Assembly: GCA_902787065.1 (NCBI GenBank)
Contig: CADAFA010000035.1
Location: forward strand, 1 to 8,739
DNA from: an uncultured Elusimicrobium sp.
GTDB taxonomy: Bacteria; Elusimicrobiota; Elusimicrobia; Elusimicrobiales; Elusimicrobiaceae
DNA length: 8,739 bases
Direction: 5' to 3'
Shown here: piece after piece, positions 5,387 to 8,739 of the stretch
How positions within the stretch are numbered: the first letter of the stretch is position 1
How the letters are laid out: each line of letters opens with the position of its first letter
Position numbers and translations under genes: made by a program
The notes under the pieces: model-generated
Database searches by the model: none
What the model saw: only the letters and a program-made list of their open reading frames with translations
Told to the model about the DNA's origin: nothing

Positions 5387-7331
5387 CTTGCCCCCCAAAT
5401 AAATCCCCGGTTTTTTCTACCGGTTTATCTTCTTTTTTCTTTACCTGTTTTTTAGTTTCTTCTTTAACAGGTTCTACCACAGGTTTTGTTTCTTCCTGCT
5501 TTTCTTCTTTAACTTCGGCAGGCGCCAAACCCAAAATTTCATCAATTTCTTTAGCCTCTACCACCTCTTTTTCAAGTAAACGGTCAATCAAAGTATGCAT
5601 TTCTTTTAAGTGGTCTTTAATAATATCTTTTGCTTTTTGATAAGAATCGCGGATAAGTTTTGAAACTTCCTCATCAATAGCACGGGCTAAATCTTCGGAA
5701 ATATTTTTGTGCCTTGAAATATCGCGGCCTAAAAATACTTCATCTTCTTCTGTATGTACTGAGATTGGACCAAGGCGGTCGCTCATACCAAGTTGTGCTA
5801 CCATCTTTCTGGAATAGGCGGTTGCCCTTGATAAATCATCAGATGCGCCGGTTGTAATTTCTTCAAACAAAATTTCTTCTGCCGCACGGCCGCCGAGCAA
5901 AATTACAAGTTTGTCTAAAATTTCGCTCTTAGATGTTAAATATTTATCTTCCAAAGGCAGTTGCATTGTGTAACCCAAAGCAGGGCCCCTGGGAATAATA
6001 GAAACTTTATGCACCGGGTCCCCATTTTTGGAAAGTTTAGCAATAATTGTGTGGCCTGATTCATGGGCTGCAATTATGCGTTTTTCTTTATCGGAAATCA
6101 CGCGGCTTTTGCGTTGCGGGCCGGCCATCACACGCTCAACGGCTTCTTCAATATCAGCATTAGTTACGGCAGGTTTATCCTGGCGCGCGGCTAAAATTGC
6201 GGCCTCGTTTATGACATTAGCTAAATCTGCACCCACAAAACCGGGGGTACTTTTAGCAATTACGGATAAATCTACTTCCTTTGCCATTTTGACTTTTTTG
6301 GCATGTACTTTTAAGATTTCTTCACGCCCTTTCATATCCGGAGAAGGAACATTGATATGCCTGTCAAAGCGGCCGGGCCTTGTTAAAGCAGGGTCCAAAA
6401 CATCAGGGCGGTTTGTTGAGCCCATCAAAATAATACCGCTTTGGGATTCAAAACCGTCAAGTTCAATCAAGAGTTGGTTTAAGGTTTGTTCACGTTCATC
6501 ATGCCCACCGCCAATGCCAGCAAAGCGGCGGCGACCCACGGCATCAAGTTCATCAATAAAAATTATTGCAGGTGCGTTTTTCTTGGCATTTGCAAATAAA
6601 TCTCTTACACGAGCAGCACCAACACCGACAAACATCTCAACGAATTCAGATGCAGAGGCGGAGAAAAATGATACTTTAGCCTCACCCGCTACTGCTTTAG
6701 CAAGCAAGGTTTTACCTGTGCCGGGCGCACCATATAAAAGAACACCTTTAGGGAGTTTTGCACCGAGTTTTTTGAAATCAGCCGGGCTTTTAAGAAATTT
6801 GATAATATCCTGCATTTCCTCTTTAGCTTCATCACAACCGGCAACGTCTTTGAAAGTTACGGTTTGTTTTGTAGGGTCTTGCAGTTTTGCTTTTGAACGG
6901 GCGAAATTTAAAGCGCTTTTACCGTCATTTCTTTGTGGGCGGATAAACAAAAACCACCAAGCAAAAACAAAAAGCAAAACGAGCCCGATATTAAAGAGGA
7001 CATTAAAAATCCAACTCTTATCTTGCTCTGCTTTGAAAGGCACTTTTGCTGCCATAAGTTCATTGACAAGTGCGGAATCTTCAATCTTAACAGTACTGAA
7101 TCTTTGCTCTTTACCGTCTTCTTTATAAACACCGGTTATAAGCTCAGGGGTAAGGGTAACATCAAGCAAGTCCCCGCTTGCGATTTTGGATTTAAAGGCA
7201 GAATAATCAATATTTTTAACTTTCCCAGCATCGCCGAATTTTGAAAAAAGCATTACTAAAATTATAAAAGATACAATCCACAAACCCACCTGCCTAAAGG
7301 GTATTTGCGGAACTTTATTTTTTGGTTTCAT
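5379..7331 (-). CDS. ftsH: ATP-dependent zinc metalloprotease FtsH
   Basis: This is a membrane-anchored AAA+ protease (650 aa) that forms hexamers and degrades misfolded membrane proteins and regulators. Order of parts: transmembrane segment at about 15-30; a periplasmic (extracytoplasmic) domain; second transmembrane segment at about 111-130; AAA module with Walker A GAPGTGKT (201-208), pore loop MFVGVGAAR (233-241), Walker B IIFIDE (256-261) and second region of homology TNRPDVLDPALTRPGRFDR (306-324); then M41 protease with zinc motif HESGH (423-427) and third ligand Asp499 in TTGASDDL. HEAGH is the commoner form of the zinc motif. After about residue 604 the protein ends in a Lys/Glu/Pro-rich tail, probably disordered. 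ATG 7331 has TAGGAG 6 nt upstream (7338-7343); a TTG three bases earlier is less likely. It overlaps hpt by 17 nt and glmM by 8 nt. hpt next to ftsH is a widespread pairing, best known in Firmicutes. Confidence 0.97.
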   Translation of the reverse strand: MKPKNKVPQIPFRQVGLWIVSFIILVMLFSKFGDAGKVKNIDYSAFKSKIASGDLLDVTLTPELITGVYKEDGKEQRFSTVKIEDSALVNELMAAKVPFKAEQDKSWIFNVLFNIGLVLLFVFAWWFLFIRPQRNDGKSALNFARSKAKLQDPTKQTVTFKDVAGCDEAKEEMQDIIKFLKSPADFKKLGAKLPKGVLLYGAPGTGKTLLAKAVAGEAKVSFFSASASEFVEMFVGVGAARVRDLFANAKKNAPAIIFIDELDAVGRRRFAGIGGGHDEREQTLNQLLIELDGFESQSGIILMGSTNRPDVLDPALTRPGRFDRHINVPSPDMKGREEILKVHAKKVKMAKEVDLSVIAKSTPGFVGADLANVINEAAILAARQDKPAVTNADIEEAVERVMAGPQRKSRVISDKEKRIIAAHESGHTIIAKLSKNGDPVHKVSIIPRGPALGYTMQLPLEDKYLTSKSEILDKLVILLGGRAAEEILFEEITTGASDDLSRATAYSRKMVAQLGMSDRLGPISVHTEEDEVFLGRDISRHKNISEDLARAIDEEVSKLIRDSYQKAKDIIKDHLKEMHTLIDRLLEKEVVEAKEIDEILGLAPAEVKEEKQEETKPVVEPVKEETKKQVKKKEDKPVEKTGDLFGGQDA

Positions 7332-7851
7332 CAAAAACTCCTACATAAGGTAAATTACGATATAATTCGTTATAATCAAGACCGTAGCCGATAACGAATT
7401 CATTTTGTATCGTAAAGCCTAGATATTTTGGTTTTATTTCAACTTTACGGTTTTGGGGTTTGTCTAAAAGAGTGCAAAACTCAATAGAGGCCGGTTTACG
7501 GGCACCTAAAACATCTTTCAAATATACTCCTGTAAGCCCGGTATCAACAATATCTTCTACAACTATTACAGGCCTATCTTTAATATCGTCCCTGATATCA
7601 AGCAACATGCGAACTTTACCGCTTGAAGCAGTACCCTGATAAGAAGAAAGACTCATAAAATCTATAGTGCAATCAATTTCCAAATTTTTGATTAAATTTG
7701 CAAAAAACATTGAAGCACCTCTTAAAATACAAATAAGCAAAGGCTTCTTGCCGGCATAATCGGCTGAAATTTGCTTTGCAAGTTCTTTAACCCTTGCGTT
7801 AATTTGTTCTTCAGAAATTAAAACTTTTTTAACAGGAACCTGATAGGCCAT
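7315..7851 (-). CDS. hpt: Hypoxanthine(-guanine) phosphoribosyltransferase
   Basis: This 178-residue cytoplasmic type I phosphoribosyltransferase converts hypoxanthine (and usually guanine) plus PRPP to IMP or GMP, salvaging purines. It has the early LRGASMFFANL segment (43-53), the flexible-loop region DFMSLSSYQG (64-73), the PRPP-binding loop VIVVEDIVDTGLT (95-107) with the catalytic-type acidic pair Glu99-Asp100 and Asp103, and the C-terminal purine-binding FVIGYGLDYNELYRNLPYVG (152-171). Length is normal for the bacterial family. ATG 7851 is preceded by AAAGGAG with 5 nt spacing (7857-7863). The MntP-like gene ends 25 nt upstream, and the 3' end overlaps ftsH by 17 nt. Hypoxanthine versus guanine preference cannot be read from the sequence. 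Confidence 0.95.
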   Translation of the reverse strand: MAYQVPVKKVLISEEQINARVKELAKQISADYAGKKPLLICILRGASMFFANLIKNLEIDCTIDFMSLSSYQGTASSGKVRMLLDIRDDIKDRPVIVVEDIVDTGLTGVYLKDVLGARKPASIEFCTLLDKPQNRKVEIKPKYLGFTIQNEFVIGYGLDYNELYRNLPYVGVFDETKK

Positions 7852-7876
7852 AAATTCTCCTTTTACAAATACAAAA

Positions 7877-8443
7877 TTAAATATTAATCTGCAATAAATA
7901 TCTTATTGTTATTACAAGCATTACAAGACCGGCAATAAGTTGCATACGGTTATGCAAAACAGTTTGATTAAAAGTATTGCCATGAACTATACCGAATAAG
8001 ATAGTAAAAAATGTAAATAGGGCAGATAAGAAAAGTGCTGCCGGCAAATAACCTGTACCTATCATAGCAATAGCAAAACCAAATAAGAAAGACGGTAAGG
8101 AAGTTTGAACAGCGACTTTGATCATGTAGGTATTTTGAACAATATCCGTAAAATTAAGGCTTGGGGCCCTTTCTATTGACTCCAAGATTAATTGTACGGA
8201 AATTAAGAAAAACATCACAAAAACAAGCCAATGAGGTGAACTGTACAGCCACGGGAAAAGCAAACGCCCGATAATAAAGGCCAAAGCCAAGGCTAGTACA
8301 TTAACAATAGCAAAAACGAAGGAAGTTTTTAAAGCAGCATCCTTTTTATAGGAACTGCCGAGTTTGCGCCCCGTCATTACACCTAGGGCAAAGGTACCTG
8401 TTGAGATACAAACCAAAGAGATTAATAGTGTTAATATTCCCAT
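7877..8443 (-). CDS. MntP/DUF204-like six-helix membrane protein lacking the usual acidic residues
   Basis: This is a 188-residue, very hydrophobic protein with about six membrane segments in two similar halves (about 3-24, 37-59, 70-89; 108-130, 133-154, 167-184). Layout and length match the Mn2+ exporter MntP, and stretches such as ALKTSFVFAIVNVL, PHWLVFVMFFL and QTSLPSFLFGFAIA line up with MntP positions from memory. The MntP signature S(L/M)DAxA of helices 1 and 4 reads STGTFA (14-19) and SLPSFL (115-120), so both aspartates are gone. Other expected glutamates align with Asn48 and Gln168. It may therefore transport something else or be regulatory; metal export should not be assumed. ATG 8443 gives the MntP length. 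An upstream ATG at 8485 adds 14 residues without a ribosome site. No Shine-Dalgarno site precedes 8443, and the promoter is so close that the mRNA may be leaderless. It is the first gene of the operon. Confidence 0.7.
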   Translation of the reverse strand: MGILTLLISLVCISTGTFALGVMTGRKLGSSYKKDAALKTSFVFAIVNVLALALAFIIGRLLFPWLYSSPHWLVFVMFFLISVQLILESIERAPSLNFTDIVQNTYMIKVAVQTSLPSFLFGFAIAMIGTGYLPAALFLSALFTFFTILFGIVHGNTFNQTVLHNRMQLIAGLVMLVITIRYLLQINI

Positions 8444-8449
8444 ATATAC

Positions 8450-8458
8450 ATTGTAACA
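8450..8458 (-). promoter_or_regulatory. Extended -10 promoter of the operon
   Basis: The minus strand reads TGTTACAAT: -10 TACAAT (8455-8450) with the extended TG. Only 6 nt (GTATAT) separate it from the ATG at 8443, so transcription is predicted to start at or next to the A of the start codon. No clear -35 is seen. It matches the promoter at 312-320 at 8 of 9 positions. It would drive all eight genes, as no other promoter or terminator was recognised between them. Confidence 0.5.
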
Positions 8459-8481
8459 TATAAATAGGAGGTCTGCACCTT

Positions 8482-8739
8482 TCATTTTGTGCCAGCTACG
8501 TCTTTTTGGTAAATTTTAATTTTTCCGCTCCTAAAGTACCGAGAGGTCACTTCGTTCCCCATTCTTCGCGGTACTAGTCGTCGCGGAAAAATTAAAATTT
8601 CCTCAAAAATACTTGCCGGATATGGCACACGGTTTGACTTTATTTTATCTCGTCGCGGAAAAATCAAAATTTCCTCAAAAATACTTTCTAGATGTTTCTC
8701 ACAGTTTGACTTTATTGCATTTGCTTTGTTTATTTTATC
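8482..8739 (-). CDS. Doubtful open frame through the repeats; possible C-terminus of a repeat protein
   Basis: From the right edge the minus strand is open for 85 codons to a TGA at 8484-8482. The 72-bp repeats translate in this frame as two 24-residue units sharing SIFEEILIFPRR and IKSN. The palindromic segment follows (MGNEVTSRYFRSGKIKIY), and the frame ends QKDVAGTK. The one difference in the repeat core is synonymous (TTG/TTA), and both the repeat period and an 18-nt extra segment near the edge are multiples of three, which mildly favours coding. Against it: no recognised domain, no start or ribosome site in view, and palindromic DNA often gives spurious open frames. Its stop overlaps an ATG at 8485 as ATGA. 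I regard this as at least as likely to be non-coding repeat DNA. Confidence 0.25.
   Translation of the reverse strand, partial: DKINKANAIKSNCEKHLESIFEEILIFPRRDKIKSNRVPYPASIFEEILIFPRRLVPRRMGNEVTSRYFRSGKIKIYQKDVAGTK
8511..8600. repeat. Foldback (palindromic) element with perfect 18-bp arms
   Basis: AAATTTTAATTTTTCCGC (8511-8528) is the exact reverse complement of 8583-8600. A second inner pair, AGTACCG (8535-8541) with CGGTACT (8569-8575), lies on the same axis, leaving a 27-nt central loop (8542-8568). This nested symmetry is typical of small palindromic mobile or repetitive elements. It could also form a long RNA hairpin upstream of the operon, but it lacks the U-run of a clear terminator. 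Copies elsewhere in the genome cannot be tested here. Confidence 0.65.
8578..8721. repeat. Two 72-bp direct tandem repeats
   Basis: 8578-8649 and 8650-8721 are adjacent copies, 60/72 identical by hand count. The first 37 bp on the plus strand differ at one position only (8593 versus 8665); most differences lie in the other half. The right-hand end (8722-8739) again carries TTTATTTTATC, which precedes the second copy too, so a further copy may start just outside the window. The period is 24 codons, and the outer arm of the foldback element (8583-8600) is part of the repeat. Confidence 0.75.

Noticed and set aside
6028..7128. Long open frame on the plus strand (366 codons) opposite ftsH
   Set aside because: It is antisense to the conserved AAA and protease domains of ftsH, has a Ser/Lys/Ala-rich composition with no recognisable domain, and is explained by codon bias of the real gene.
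8444..8485. Longer start (ATG 8485) for the MntP-like protein
   Set aside because: It adds 14 residues not expected in the family and has no ribosome site; the ATG at 8443 gives the usual MntP length. It remains possible if the upstream open frame is real, because the stop and ATG overlap (ATGA).
8578..8721. CRISPR array
   Set aside because: There are only two adjacent copies with no unique spacers of regular size; the units are continuous 72-bp tandem repeats.

Overview
This AT-rich bacterial window is almost entirely one minus-strand operon. Gene order in the direction of transcription (right to left) is: MntP-like membrane protein, hpt, ftsH, glmM, pdxJ, glmS, acpS, nnrD. All eight genes are intact, and neighbours overlap or lie within about 25 nt of each other. 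The DXP-dependent PdxJ pathway and the ftsH-glmM pairing suggest a Gram-negative-type lineage. The overall look (small AT-rich genome, AGGAG ribosome sites, compact operon) resembles Elusimicrobiota, but that is an impression and no taxon marker is present.

Right edge (8444-8739): no convincing functional gene. It holds two 72-bp direct repeats (60/72 identical by hand count) next to a foldback element with perfect 18-bp arms. One minus-strand frame stays open from the window edge through these repeats to 8482, so they could be the repetitive C-terminus of a protein that starts outside the window. The operon promoter follows, an extended -10 (TGTTACAAT). It sits so close to the ATG at 8443 that the first gene may be leaderless.

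Operon (313-8443): the genes are housekeeping. Hpt salvages purines and FtsH performs membrane protein quality control. GlmM and GlmS catalyse two consecutive steps from fructose-6-P to glucosamine-1-P for peptidoglycan and LPS. PdxJ makes pyridoxine 5'-phosphate, AcpS activates acyl carrier protein, and NnrD repairs hydrated NAD(P)H. The first gene has the length and layout of the Mn2+ exporter MntP (DUF204), but neutral residues replace the acidic residues expected in its membrane segments.

Left edge (1-312): this is the most interesting part. A second extended -10 promoter (TGTTATAAT) overlaps the nnrD stop codon. It appears to drive a leader of about 270 nt that ends in a strong ribosome site (AGGAGG) and the first 11 codons of a truncated gene (MHFILTLFCFF...). 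The leader is full of perfect helices: a three-way junction, two further hairpins, and a terminal hairpin followed by a U-run. The apical loop of that terminal hairpin is complementary over 8 nt to the three-way junction. The 3' arm of the same hairpin can instead form a 12-bp helix with the 5' end of the leader. This is the architecture expected of a riboswitch or attenuator, and I could not match it to any class I know.
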